Made by a program: the position numbers and the translations under genes. From Perognathus longimembris pacificus (Eukaryota > Chordata > Mammalia > Rodentia > Heteromyidae): a DNA stretch of 64,000 nt. The stretch's first letter is position 1; each line of letters begins with the position of its first letter. The stretch spans positions 12,632,326-12,696,325 of the forward strand of contig NC_063171.1 of NCBI RefSeq assembly GCF_023159225.1, written 5' to 3'. A model generated the notes under the pieces. That model did not search any database. It saw only the letters and a list, made by a program, of their open reading frames with translations, and was not told where the DNA came from. This document shows positions 25,299-35,500 of this stretch, piece after piece.

Positions 25299-25355
25299 AA
25301 TTTGTATGTCAAAGTGATGTGTAGAGGGGTTACAGTTTTATAGTAAGGCTGTGAG
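25171..25355. repeat. Tandem duplication with (GT)n
   Basis: A (GT)15 run followed by a 62-bp L1 3'-end segment (25199-25260), then a second GT-rich run followed by an identical 62-bp segment (25294-25355). The period is 95 bp. The two 62-bp copies show no difference, so the event is recent or an assembly artefact. Confidence 0.9.
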
Positions 25356-25654
25356 AACATTTCTTATCAAACTTGTTACTTCCTACATCAGTTTTCTCCA
25401 AACTTCCCCCCATCCTAAGTCCCCTCTCCCCAGTTGTAAAGTTGCTTTACAACATATTGTCTTCTAAGTACTGCTGTTGCATTGGTTCACCTTTTACTCT
25501 ATGTCTCTCCATTTTGATATTCCCCTACTCTTCCCTAGTTCTGATAAACATATCCAATACCCAAGGTACCAAAATCAGTTATACAAACACCTGGGGTAAA
25601 ACAATGGGGAAGAAAGACCAAAGAAAAAGGCATAATTTCACATGGTATGTTGAA
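25199..25654 (-). mobile_element. L1 3' end with duplicated terminus
   Basis: Antisense L1 3' UTR ('gtgtagaggggttacagttt', C/T-rich tract, 'gttgcattggttcacctttt', 'cacatggtatgttgaaaata'). Its terminal 62 bp is present twice in tandem with the adjoining GT run. Truncated 5' in the UTR. Confidence 0.78.
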
Positions 25655-26445
25655 AATAATATTATAAATGTAATGTACAGAGGCTTACAGTTTCATAACT
25701 TATGTAATGAGTCTATTTCTTTTTGGACAATGTCACCCCCTCTTTCACTCTCTCCCAATTCTTCCATTCCATCCCTACCCAGAAGTTGTATGGTTAATTT
25801 TCAACACAGTATTTTGTGAATACCACTACTTTTTTCATCCCTTGCCTCTCCATTTCTGTGCTCCCCCTGACCCTCCCAAGGACAGATAAATGAATAAACA
25901 AGACAAAAAACAAAGAAAAACAACAAAGAAAAACCCTCGTTTCCATTTCCTGAAATTAATTTCGATAAATATTTTATGATGAGAGGCACAAGGCATATAG
26001 GCATTGTGCTTTTGTGTTCCTCCCTTAAGAATATCCTCCTTTGGTCTCATTCTGAATGTTTAGAGTCTTGTATAATTTATCATGGCCTCATGTATTTAGA
26101 TCTAGCTCCCACATATGAGAAGAAATATGTACCATTTTTCTCTCTGAGCTTGGCTTACCATACTTAACATAATATGTTCTAAGTCCATCCATTTTCCTGT
26201 CAGTTACATAATCTTATTTTTCCTAGTGGCTGTGTAAAAGTCCACTGTGTGTATTTATCACATTTTTGATCCACTCATCTATCAGAGGGCCTCTGGACTC
26301 TCTTTCCCCAACTTACCTCTTGTAAATTGTGCAGCAGGGAACAAGGATGTGCAAGTGTCTTTATGGTATCTTGGTTTGTGATGTTCTGGGTAGATTGCCA
26401 GGAATGGTATGGCTATGACTTTACATAGAGTTTTAAGGCTATCTC
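25655..26445 (-). mobile_element. Older L1 3' end into ORF2
   Basis: Antisense L1 of an older subfamily: 'aatgtacagaggcttacagt', C/T-rich tract, 'gcttggcttaccatacttaa', 'ccactgtgtgtatttatcac', 'gtaaattgtgcagcagggaa'. The last two are ORF2 C-terminal landmarks. It abuts the L1 at 25199-25654, so two L1 ends lie in tandem on one strand. Confidence 0.72.
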
Positions 26446-27020
26446 TGTAAATGGGTGAAGGTGAAGCACACTGTGAAAAGGTGTGCATGAAAAACAGAAA
26501 TCCTAATTTACAAGAAACAATTGTTTTTATCTTTGGGAAGAGTTTTCCATTGGTTCCATTTGGCTCTTACCCATATGTCTCACAATCCATCCTTGATCCT
26601 GTCTCAGCCTCTTTTCAACAATTTTCTGCCTCACCATCTCACTTTTAACACCTTTTCACCAACCCTCGAGCGAATAAGAAAACTCCTAATGCTAATCTCT
26701 TTTTTAAGCAGAGGTTTCTGTACACATTAACCAGAAAACCTCTAGGATCCACTATATTATAGCTGAAATACATGGATGTGTATACATGGATCTTGAGTTA
26801 GGAAGCAAATGGTTGTACTTTTTTTAAACTTTGGGCTAGCCTCTTTGACAATGGTAGATCCTTTGCTGACATTCTATTTGCTGAAGTATTGTCAAATACC
26901 AACTAAGAGCTGCACAGCCATGGAAAATCTCTAAGGTATTCATAGCTTCTGACTAGACAAAAGGTCACTCAGTTCACAAAAAATCAGTGCTGGAAGAGAG
27001 TAGGTTTTGTTTTTGTATAA
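26446..27020. other. Flank of L1-A, nothing recognised
   Basis: Unassigned sequence up to the L1-A target site. Frames at 26451-26730 show no domain. Confidence 0.4.
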
Positions 27021-27030
27021 GAGTTTCTAG
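27021..27030. repeat. Left TSD of L1-A
   Basis: 'gagtttctag' is repeated exactly at 31901-31910, directly after the L1-A poly(A) tail. It fixes both ends of the element. Confidence 0.92.
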
Positions 27031-28199
27031 GAGAGAAAGATGGCACCGACAGAATAGGGAGGCACCCCAACTTGCTCCAACTGAATAGCGAGCTGGGAAC
27101 TCCAACACCCAATACCCCATCAAGAACCCAGCAAAACCAGCAGCCAGAAGCAGTGGAGAAACACAGGAAAACAAAAAGGAGCAAAAAAGAAGAACTCAAA
27201 ACCTACATGGAGCCGGAGAATCTCTGGGGCACCCTCCCCTCACCAGTCGACCCGGGCCCAAACAGGGCCAGGCTGGGAAAGGGGAACCCGGCGATCAGCA
27301 GACAGGCTGCCAGGAGTGCAGAATTCATATAGTGGGAGACCCCACGGTCACAAGGCAGGGTGCGGACCAAGACACACACCGGCAGTGACGAGAAGTTCGG
27401 GTCCACACCGGGTTCGGACAAGGGAACCCAGCGCAGCAGAAAGAGGGAACTGGGGAAGCCACCACCACACTTCGCCAACCCCTGAAGGGCCAACGGCTTC
27501 GCGAGACACACACACAAAGCAGCAACTGTGAGGTCCCCCATTACCCCCTCCCCCAACGGGAGACCAGCTATCAGAGACCCAAACCCAACAAAGAAGCTAG
27601 ATCTCCCTCCCTCCCCTTCGCCACCCCGAGGGAACAAAGAATCCCCAAATCAGGCAGGGAGCCCCCATCAGGCACTGGGAAGTCAGTTTAGTAGGGAAAG
27701 GGCGAGCAGCCCCAAGGCCCCAAGGCCCCACCCCCTTCGAACCAGGGGCCGGGGGACAGCAGGCAGTACAAGCCCCACCCCAGGCGCCTGGACCTTGCAG
27801 ACTCTTACAACTAAAATCACAGGTGCTGGTGGGCAATACCAGCCCAGCAGGGTCACCTGAGCCTGAGCACGTCCCCTCCTCGCAGCGGAGGCGAGGTCTG
27901 AGGGTGCCAAGCCTCACCCGGACAGTCGATCCCACTGGACCCCACACATACTGACCCCCCCAACGGACTTGCAGGAGGGCGCAAGCACAACCCAACAACC
28001 CGGGGCTCGCTCTGGGAGGCATATCCCGCTAAAGGGTCAGTTGTAGTGGACGCACAGCGCACAGGAGGGCAGGGCCCCCCGGCGACAGCGCCTGCTCTGG
28101 TAAGCGTACCCTGCACTGGTGGGCGGGGCCACAGCCACAGCACCTGTTGCCGTTGACACGCCTACACAGGAGCGAGGGAAGACCTACACAGTCCTCCAG
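27031..28199 (+). promoter_or_regulatory. L1-A 5' UTR / internal promoter region
   Basis: A G+C- and CpG-rich block in AT-rich surroundings, beginning 'gagagaaagatggcaccgac'. It aligns with the 5' UTR of L1-C (from about 63619) and, more loosely, of L1-B. L1 5' UTRs hold an internal pol II promoter; function of this copy is inferred, not seen. Long frames on both strands here reflect high G+C content, apart from an antisense frame discussed under findings. Confidence 0.75.
27036..27047 (+). promoter_or_regulatory. YY1-like site at L1 start
   Basis: 'aaagatggcacc' holds the AAGATGGC core of a YY1 site. It lies within the first 17 bases of the element, as in human L1 where YY1 positions the transcription start. 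L1-B has the same place mutated to 'agatagcgcc'. Binding is an inference. Confidence 0.45.
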
Positions 28200-29369
28200 A
28201 TGCGCAAATCACAAAGAAACATAACTCAGTTCATCAAAGGGCAAGCCAACTCGCCAGCTCGAAAAAGCAGCACGACTGAAGAGGAGATGGAGACTAAAAA
28301 AGCAAATGAGGCCATGTTAACAGGAATGATGGAAAGCGTCAGAAATGAAATCAGAAAACAATTCCAGGAGTTTAGAGTGGAAATCTGGAAGGACACCCAT
28401 GAAGCCAAGAAAGAAATGGAAGCAAAAATGGATACAATGCAAGCCTCAATTAAAGAAATGGAAGCAAAAATGGATACAATTCAAGCCGCTGTTAAAGAAA
28501 ATCTCCACATCCTGAGAATTGAAATGCATGAAAAAATAGATTTAAAATACAACTCTTTAAAGGAAGAAATTTCCACGATCAGAGCTGATATGACAACCAT
28601 AAATAGCTCTCTGACATCCATAAACTCCGCAATTGAAACCATAACACCAAGAGTGGACCATATAGAATCCAGAATCTCTCGCCTGGACGATGAAGCAGCT
28701 GACAACAACCAGAAAATGACCACACTCCAAGAAAAGGTGAAGCTTCAGGGAAGACTAATCCAGGAACTAATGGACAAAGACAAGAGATATAATCTGCGCA
28801 TAATTGGAATAGAAGAAGGAGCCAAATACCAGAACAGAGGGCTTAATCATGTTCTCAATAAAGTTATTGCAGAAAACTTCCCCAATCTCACAGGGGACCC
28901 CATCCAGGTAACTGAAGCCTATAGGACACCTGGCAGGCCAGACCCCAGGAAAGCCATCCCAAGGCACATAATGTTCAAGACTACAGACCTCAAGATTAAA
29001 GAGCAAATTCTGAATTCAGCCAAAGCGAAGAAGGAAACTTTTTTCAATGGGAAGAGGATTCGAATAACATCCGACTTATCCACACAAACTTACCAAGCTC
29101 GAAGTGAGTGGAAGAACACCATCCAAGTACTTCAGAATAAAAATTTACAACCTCGGATCAAATATCCAGTGAAATTGGAGTTCACATTCGAAGGGAGAAC
29201 CAGATCTTTCCACACCAAAGAGGAGCTAAAGGAGTATGTGAATAAAAAACTAGCCCTACAGCGAATATTAAGAGGGGAACCCCACCCAACAGAGATCGTA
29301 AAAGACACACAGACAGAATCAGAAAGAAACTTCAGTAGCCAAAGTCCAGCAGAAAGACCAGCTCACTAA
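28200..29369 (+). CDS. L1 ORF1p (RNA-binding chaperone), intact
   Basis: A 389-residue open frame with no stop or shift. L1 ORF1p is a trimeric RNA-binding protein that coats L1 RNA in a cytoplasmic RNP and is needed in cis for retrotransposition. Domains visible: short N-terminus starting MRKSQRNITQF; a long heptad-rich coiled coil (about residues 35-190) that includes a 14-residue tandem duplication; an RRM starting near residue 195 ('YNLRIIGIEEG'); and a C-terminal domain from about 250 with 'PRHIMFKT' near 252 and 'RIRITSDLS' near 285, both typical of ORF1p. I chose the ATG at 28200 because the MRKSQ start is also found in decayed form in L1-B (37533). The frame is open 27 codons further upstream to an ATG at 28119, but that stretch is 5' UTR-like. 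ORF2 begins 42 bp downstream. Whether this copy is transcribed is unknown. Confidence 0.85.
   Translation: MRKSQRNITQFIKGQANSPARKSSTTEEEMETKKANEAMLTGMMESVRNEIRKQFQEFRVEIWKDTHEAKKEMEAKMDTMQASIKEMEAKMDTIQAAVKENLHILRIEMHEKIDLKYNSLKEEISTIRADMTTINSSLTSINSAIETITPRVDHIESRISRLDDEAADNNQKMTTLQEKVKLQGRLIQELMDKDKRYNLRIIGIEEGAKYQNRGLNHVLNKVIAENFPNLTGDPIQVTEAYRTPGRPDPRKAIPRHIMFKTTDLKIKEQILNSAKAKKETFFNGKRIRITSDLSTQTYQARSEWKNTIQVLQNKNLQPRIKYPVKLEFTFEGRTRSFHTKEELKEYVNKKLALQRILRGEPHPTEIVKDTQTESERNFSSQSPAERPAH
28410..28493 (+). repeat. 42-bp tandem duplication in ORF1 coiled coil
   Basis: The segment beginning 'aaagaaatggaagcaaaaat' occurs at 28410 and again at 28452, a period of 42 bp, or 14 residues, exactly two heptads. 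It encodes KEMEAKMDTMQASI followed by KEMEAKMDTIQAAV. The frame and coiled-coil register are kept. Confidence 0.9.
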
Positions 29370-29411
29370 AGACAGGAAAAAAAAAAAGTGGAAATACAGC
29401 CCAACAAGAAA

Positions 29412-31683
29412 ATGGAAGGAGAAAAAACACCCTTATCCTTAATCTCTTTAAATATAAATGGTTTAAACTCCCTGATAAAGAGGATCAGACTGGCAGAATG
29501 GATTCACAAACAAAAAGTTGACATCTGCTGTCTACAAGAGACCCACCTTACAGCAAGGGACAAAAACAGGCTTCGAATGAAAGGATGGAGCAAGAACTAC
29601 CAAGCAAATGCACCCACACCAAAACGGCAGGTGTAGCCATTCTGATCTCAGACAAGCTGGACTTCTCATTAAAGTCCACTCAAAAAGACAAAGAAGGACA
29701 CTACCTATTAATACAAGGAAAAATGCAGAATCAAGAAATCACGGTGATAAATGTATACTCACTGAACAAAAGAGGCCCTACATATGTCAAGCAAATTCTC
29801 ACAGAATTACAGAGCAAGATAGATGCAAACACAATCATAGTGGGTGACTTTAATACTCCTCTCTCTCCAAGAGACAGATCCAACACCCAGAGGATTAGTC
29901 AGGGAGCTGAGGACCTAAATAACACCATTTCCCAAATGGATCTAACAGACCTATATAGAACTTTTCACCCTACAGAGACCCAATATACCTTCTTTTCAAC
30001 AGCCCATGGATCATATTCCAAAATAGACCATGTCATAGCCCACACAAAGAACCTCAGCAAATACAAGAGTATTGATATCATTCCATGTATTATATCTGAT
30101 CACAGTGGATTAAAGGTAACCCTCAACAACAAAGGATACCACAGAGGCTATACACACTCTTGGAGGCTAAACGCCACGCTGCTATCCAACACTTGGGCCA
30201 CAGACCAAATTAAAGATGAAATCAACGAATTCATAAGCCACAATGACAAAGAAAACACATCACAAAGAAACCTATGGGACACAGCTAAGGCAGTACTGAG
30301 GGGCAAGATCATTGCCCTCAGCACCCACATTAAAAGAATGGAAGCAGAGCAGGTGAATACCCTCACGATGAAACTAAAACAACTGGAGAAACAAGAAATG
30401 ACAGAATCTAAAACGACTAGGAGGGGAGAGATCACAAAGATTAAAGAAGAGATAAATCTGATTGAAAATAGAAAGACCATTCAACAAATAAATAAGACTA
30501 AAAGCTGGTTCTTTGAGAAAATAAACAAAATTGACAGACCCCTTGCAAGACTTACAAAAAAAAGAAGAGAAGAGACTCATATACGTAACATCAGGGACTC
30601 CACCGGAAAAATTAAAACAAGTACACACAATAATCAAACAATCATAAGGAGCTATTTCCAAAACCTCTACTCAGCAAAAAAAAAAATACAATAATTTTAC
30701 AGAAATGGATCAATTTTTAGAGAAGTACAAACTGCCCAAACTGAACCAAGAAGAAATAAATCAACTAAATAAACCAATAACTTACGGTGAGATACAGGAG
30801 GTAATCAAGAACCTCCCTACTAAGAAAAGCCCAGGCCCAGATGGATTCACCAACGAATTCAAAAAAACCTTTAGTGAGTAGCTAATACCAATACTCCTCA
30901 AACTCTTCCGTGGAATAGAAACAGAGGGAGAAATCCCAAACTCATTCTACGAAGCTAATATCATACTCATTCCCAAACCAGGCAAAGATCCAACAAAAAA
31001 AGAGAACTACAGACCAATATCACTAATGAACACAGACGCAAAGATCCTCAATAAAATATTAGCTAACAGGATCCAGAAACTGATCAAGAAAATCATACAT
31101 CATGACCAAGTAGGCTTCATCCCTCAGTCACAAGGATGGTTCAACATCCGTAAATCAATCAACGTAATTCACCACATAAACAGATCTAAAATTAAGAATT
31201 ACATTGTTATCTCAGTCAATGCCCAAAAAGCCTTTGACAAAATACAACATCCATACCTATTAAAAGCTTTGGAGAGAACAGGAATAGATGGAACATTCCT
31301 CAAAACAATAAAAGCCATATACAACAGACCAACTGCTAATATCATATTAAATGGAGAGAAACTTAAATCATTCCCATACCACTCCTAGGCATCTATCCTA
31401 AACAGCAAAACCCAAGATATCAAAAAGACATTTGTACTTCCATGTTTATCGCGGCACAATTCACAATAGCCAAAATATGGAAACAACCCAGATGCCCCTC
31501 CACAGACGAATGGATCCAAAAAATATGGTACTACACACAATGGAATACTACATAGTGTTTAGGCATAGTGAAATATTGTTATTCACAGGGAAATGGTCAG
31601 AACTTGAACAAATAATGTTGAGCGAGACAAGCCTACAACACAGAAAACAAAGGGGCATGATCTCCCTGATATATGACTGTTAA
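29412..31683 (+). pseudogene. L1-A ORF2 (endonuclease/RT), broken
   Basis: ORF2p is the L1 endonuclease and reverse transcriptase. Start MEGEKTPLSL at 29412. APE-type endonuclease residues are visible: 'LNINGLNS' near the start, 'LQETH' near 29530, 'GDFNT' near 29845 and 'SDHSG' near 30095. Breaks: a frameshift between about 29605 and 29630 (first frame ends at 29636); a second shift at an A-run near 30680; an in-frame TAG at about 30879; and a 1.6-kb deletion at about 31380, where RT sequence ('[10 protein letters not shown]' motif A region near 31230, then '...[12 protein letters not shown]') jumps to the ORF2 C-terminus. FADD, the thumb and most of the C-terminal region are gone. The end 'MISLIYDC' with stop at 31681-31683 is kept. 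No active enzyme is possible from this copy. Confidence 0.9.
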
Positions 31684-31900
31684 CAAAGGGAGACGGAGAG
31701 ACAGTAGAGACCAAGTCTGTGAATACTGTATATGATCTTGATACATTGTATATTGCATATATGTCTACCTGACCTAGACAAGGAATAGAAAAACAGGTCG
31801 TAAGATATCACAAGAAATGTACACACTTCCCTCCTATGTAACTGCACCCTCTTTGCACAACACCTTGTAAAAAAATATATGTTCAATTAATAAAAAAAAA
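31684..31900 (+). terminator. L1-A 3' UTR, poly(A) signal and tail
   Basis: A short L1 3' UTR ending 'ttcaattaataaaaaaaaa'; AATAAA is at the tail. It is about 270 bp shorter than the L1-B 3' UTR but ends in the same way ('acaacaccttgt'), so the two belong to related subfamilies. Confidence 0.75.
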
Positions 31901-31910
31901 GAGTTTCTAG
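31901..31910. repeat. Right TSD of L1-A
   Basis: An exact copy of 27021-27030, directly after the A tail. Confidence 0.92.
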
Positions 31911-31941
31911 TTTTCTTTCTCCTCCTCTTTTTCTTCCTCTG

Positions 31942-32039
31942 TTTTCTTTTTTTGAGGAGTATAGTACCAAAGACTGAACTCAAGTCCATATACTTGCAAG
32001 TCAAGCTATTGCTCTACCACTTGAGGCATACCACCAGCC
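31942..32039 (-). mobile_element. Old tRNA-derived SINE
   Basis: Antisense tRNA-like SINE: T-rich tail, 'gactgaactcaagtcc', 'ttgctctaccacttgaggca', 'taccaccagcc'. It occupies most of the gap between L1-A and L1-B and belongs to the non-IDL tRNA family seen at 11588. Confidence 0.6.
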
Positions 32040-32524
32040 TCTTTGTACATTGGTGTGTTTTTTTATTAATTAAATTTTATTGACAAGGTGTTGTGCAAAA
32101 GGGATACAGTTATATAGTAAGGGAGTGAGTACATTTCTTGTGATATCTTACACCCTCATTTTTCTTTCCCATCCCTAGATCAGGTAAGGATATATACAAT
32201 ATCCAGTATACCAAAAAAATATACAGTAATGACATAGGGTACACCAAAGGAAGTTCACCTAGAACTTTAAATGTAACTTCAACAAAAGAATCCTCCTATA
32301 TCCTTCTCTTGGAGTTGATTTTGCTTATCCACCTCTTATATGAACAAGTGTACATAGATGCTGAGCTATTGTGCTCAACTTAGAGGTCTATTCTAGACCT
32401 TTTTTGTTTAGTAGTTGTTAGGTTTTAGATAAATAATGTAAAGTCGCTGACACAAACATGTGGAAGTATCATTAGAAAAGATGTTTTTTGTTCTGCAGAC
32501 CTGGTCTCTACTGTCCCCGCCTAC

Positions 32525-35500
32525 CCCAACAGGCATATGTCAAGGGGGCCATGCCCCTTTTTTCTCTGTGTTCAAGGCTTGTCTTGCTCAACATTATTTG
32601 TTAAAGTTTTGACCATTTCCCTGTGAATACCAATATTTTATCATTTCTAATCGCTATGTAGTATTCCATTGTGAATAGGTAAATCTTTTGTATCCATTCA
32701 TCAGTAGTGAGGCATCTGGATTGTTTCCATATTTTGGGTATTGTGAATTGTGCAGTGATAAACATGGATGTGAAGATGTCTTTATGATATCCCGAGACTT
32801 GTTCTTCAGGATAGATGCCTAGGAATGGTTTGGTTGGGTCATGGGGTAAGTCTATGCTGAGCTTTTTGTGGAACCTCCATACTCTTCTCCAAAGTGATTG
32901 TACTAATTTTCCCTCGCACCAGCAGTGGAGAAGGGCTCCTCTTTCCCCCACTCCCTCCAGCATTTGTTGTTGGCTGAGTATATGCCATTCTAACTGGAGT
33001 GGGGTAGTATCTAAGGGTTGTTTTTATTTGCATTTCCTTTACTGCCAAGGATGTTGAAAATTTCCTCATATGTTTCTTTGCCATTTTTATCTCTTCTCCT
33101 GTGAAGTCTCTCTTTAGCTCCCTTTGCCCATTTAATAATTGGTTTACGGGGTTTGAAGTGGGTTAGTTTTTTGAGTTCTATGTAGATGACAGATATTAGG
33201 CCTTTGTCTGTTACTGTGCTGGTGAAGATCTGGTTGGCTGTCTTTCTAGTTTGGTGGCTATGTCCTTAGCTGTGCAGAAACTTTTTATTTTGAAGTAGTT
33301 CCATTTGTCGAGAATCTCCCCTATCTGTTGTGCCCCTGGGACTATATTCATGAAGTTCCTACCTGTGCTTATAAGTTCTAGTGTCTCTCCTAATCTGTCC
33401 TTCAGTAGTTTTAAGGACTCAGGTCTGATGTTGAGGTTCTTAATCCATTTCGAGTTGATCGGTGCATGGTGATAGGCTAGGGTCTACTTTGAGGTTCCTA
33501 CAAGTGGTTACTCAGGTTTCCCAGCACCAGTAGTTGAAGAGGCTATGTTTGTTCCATTGTATGTCTTTAGATCCTTTGTCAAATATCAGCTGACTGTAAG
33601 AATATGGCTTTATTTCTGGGTCCTCTATTCCATTTCATTGGTCTTCAGGTCTGATTTTTTACCAATACCAGGATGTTTTTGTTATGATGGCTCTATAATA
33701 GAGCTTGAAGTCTGGTATTGTGAGTCCTCATGTGCTGCTTCTTTTGCCTGGAATTGCTTTGGCTATTCTAGGTCTTTTGCTGTTCCATATGAATTATATT
33801 TTTTTTTTGTTTTTTCCCTCTATTTTAGTGAAGAATGTAGCTGGGATCTTGATAGGGATTGCATTGAATTTGTATAACATTTTGGGCAATATGACCATTT
33901 TCACTATGTTGATTCTGCCTACCCATGAGTATGGGAGGTCTTTCCATCTCCTGGTGTCCTCTTTGATTTCCTTTTTAGAGTTTTATAGTTCTCATTAAAT
34001 AGGTCATTTACATCTCTAGTTAGGTTAATCCCTAGGTAATTTATTCTTTTTTTAGCTATTGAAAATGGTATTATTTCCATAATTTCCTTTTCTGTTTGTA
34101 CATTGCTGGTGTACAGAAAAGCTGCTGATTTTTGTGGGTTGATTTTGTATCCTGCTACTTTGCCAAAATGGCTTATTAGTTCTAAGAGTTTGGGGAATGA
34201 GTTTTTTTTGTTTTTTTTTTTTGTTTTTTTTTTTTGCATCCTTTAGATATAAGATCATGTCATCTGCAAAAAGGGATAGTTTGATTTCTTATTTGCCAAT
34301 GAGGATCCATTTGATGTCCTCCTCTTGCCTTATTGTTATGGCTGGGGATTTCAGCACTATGTTGAATAGAAATGGGGAGAGTGGGCATCCTTGTCTTGTT
34401 CCTGAGTTTTGGGGAAATGGTTTTAGTTTCTCCCCATTTAATATGATATTAGCAGTTGTTCTGTTGTATATATCTTTTATTATTTCAAAGAATGTTCCCT
34501 CTATTCTTCTTCTCTCCAGGGCTTTTAACATGTATGGGTTTTGTGTATTGTCAAAGCTTTTTGAGCATTGGCTGAGATGATGATGTGGTTCTTGGTCTTA
34601 GTTCTGTTGATGTGGTGAAATATATTTTTTGATTTGCAGATGTTGAACCATCCTTGCATCTGTGGGAATGAAGCCTACTTGATCGTGATATAGAATTTTC
34701 TTGATCAGTTTCTGGATCCTGTTAGCTAATACTTCGTTGAGGAGCTTTGCATCTGTGTGTTCTTTCATGATATTGGTCTGTAATTTTCTTTTTTTTTTTT
34801 TTTTGTGGGGTCTTTGCCTTGTTTGGGGATGAGTATGATATTAGCTTCATAGAATGAGTTTGGGATTTCTCCCTCTGTTTCTGTTCCGCAAAAGAGGTCC
34901 TCACTGAAGGTTTTATAGAATTGATTGTTGAATCCATCCGGGCCTGGGCTTTTTTTGTTGGGAGGCTCTTGATTACATGCTATATTTCGATGTAGGTTAT
35001 TGATTTATTTAGTTGATTTCTGTCTTCTTCATTCAGTTTGTTTAGTTTATAATTCTCTAAGAATTGATCCATTTCTGTAAAATTTTTGTTCTTTAGTGAG
35101 TAAAGTTTCTGGAAATAGCTCATTAAAATTGTTTGAATATCCTGTGTATGTTGTAATTTTTCCAGTGGAATCCTTGATCTTAGAGATACGAGTCTCTTCT
35201 TTTTTTTTTTTTTTTTTTTTTTGTAAGTCGTGCAAGGGGTCTGTCAATTTTTTGTATTTTCTCAATGAACCAGCTTTTAGTTTTATTTATTTGTTGAATA
35301 GTCTTTCTATTCTCAATCAGATTTATCTCTTCGTTAATCTTTGTGATCTCTCTCCTCCTAGTCGTTTTAAATTCAATTTTTTCTTTTTTCTCCAGTCATT
35401 TCAATTGCCTCATGAGGTTATTTACCTGTTCTGATTCCATTATTTTAATGTGTGTGCGGAGGGCAATGATCTTGCCTCTCAGCACTGCCTTTCCTGTGTC

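Larger units (their letters stand above)
27031..31900 (+). mobile_element. L1-A: 5'-complete LINE-1, RT core deleted
   Basis: Structure: G+C-rich 5' UTR (27031-28199), intact ORF1 (28200-29369), a 42-bp spacer, damaged ORF2 (29412-31683), a short 3' UTR of about 200 bp, and an 'aataaaaaaaaa' tail, all flanked by an exact 10-bp TSD. Compared with L1-B, about 1.6 kb is missing in ORF2 at about 31380, which removes the FADD catalytic motif of reverse transcriptase. It also has two frameshifts and a stop in ORF2, so it cannot move on its own. The intact ORF1 and exact TSD point to a fairly recent insertion. Confidence 0.93.

Noticed and set aside
25373..25819. 148-codon frame across two L1 ends
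   Set aside because: It reads antisense through L1 3' UTRs, which do not code for protein.
27203..28022. Overlapping 141- and 144-codon antisense frames in the L1-A 5' UTR
   Set aside because: High G+C reduces stop codons on all frames, and these frames are not kept in L1-C. Only the short antisense frame at the very 5' end is shared and was reported.
33545..33998. Hydrophobic frames of 97-110 codons suggesting membrane proteins
   Set aside because: They are antisense to L1-B ORF2; the T-rich antisense of A-rich L1 coding sequence always gives Phe/Leu-rich frames.
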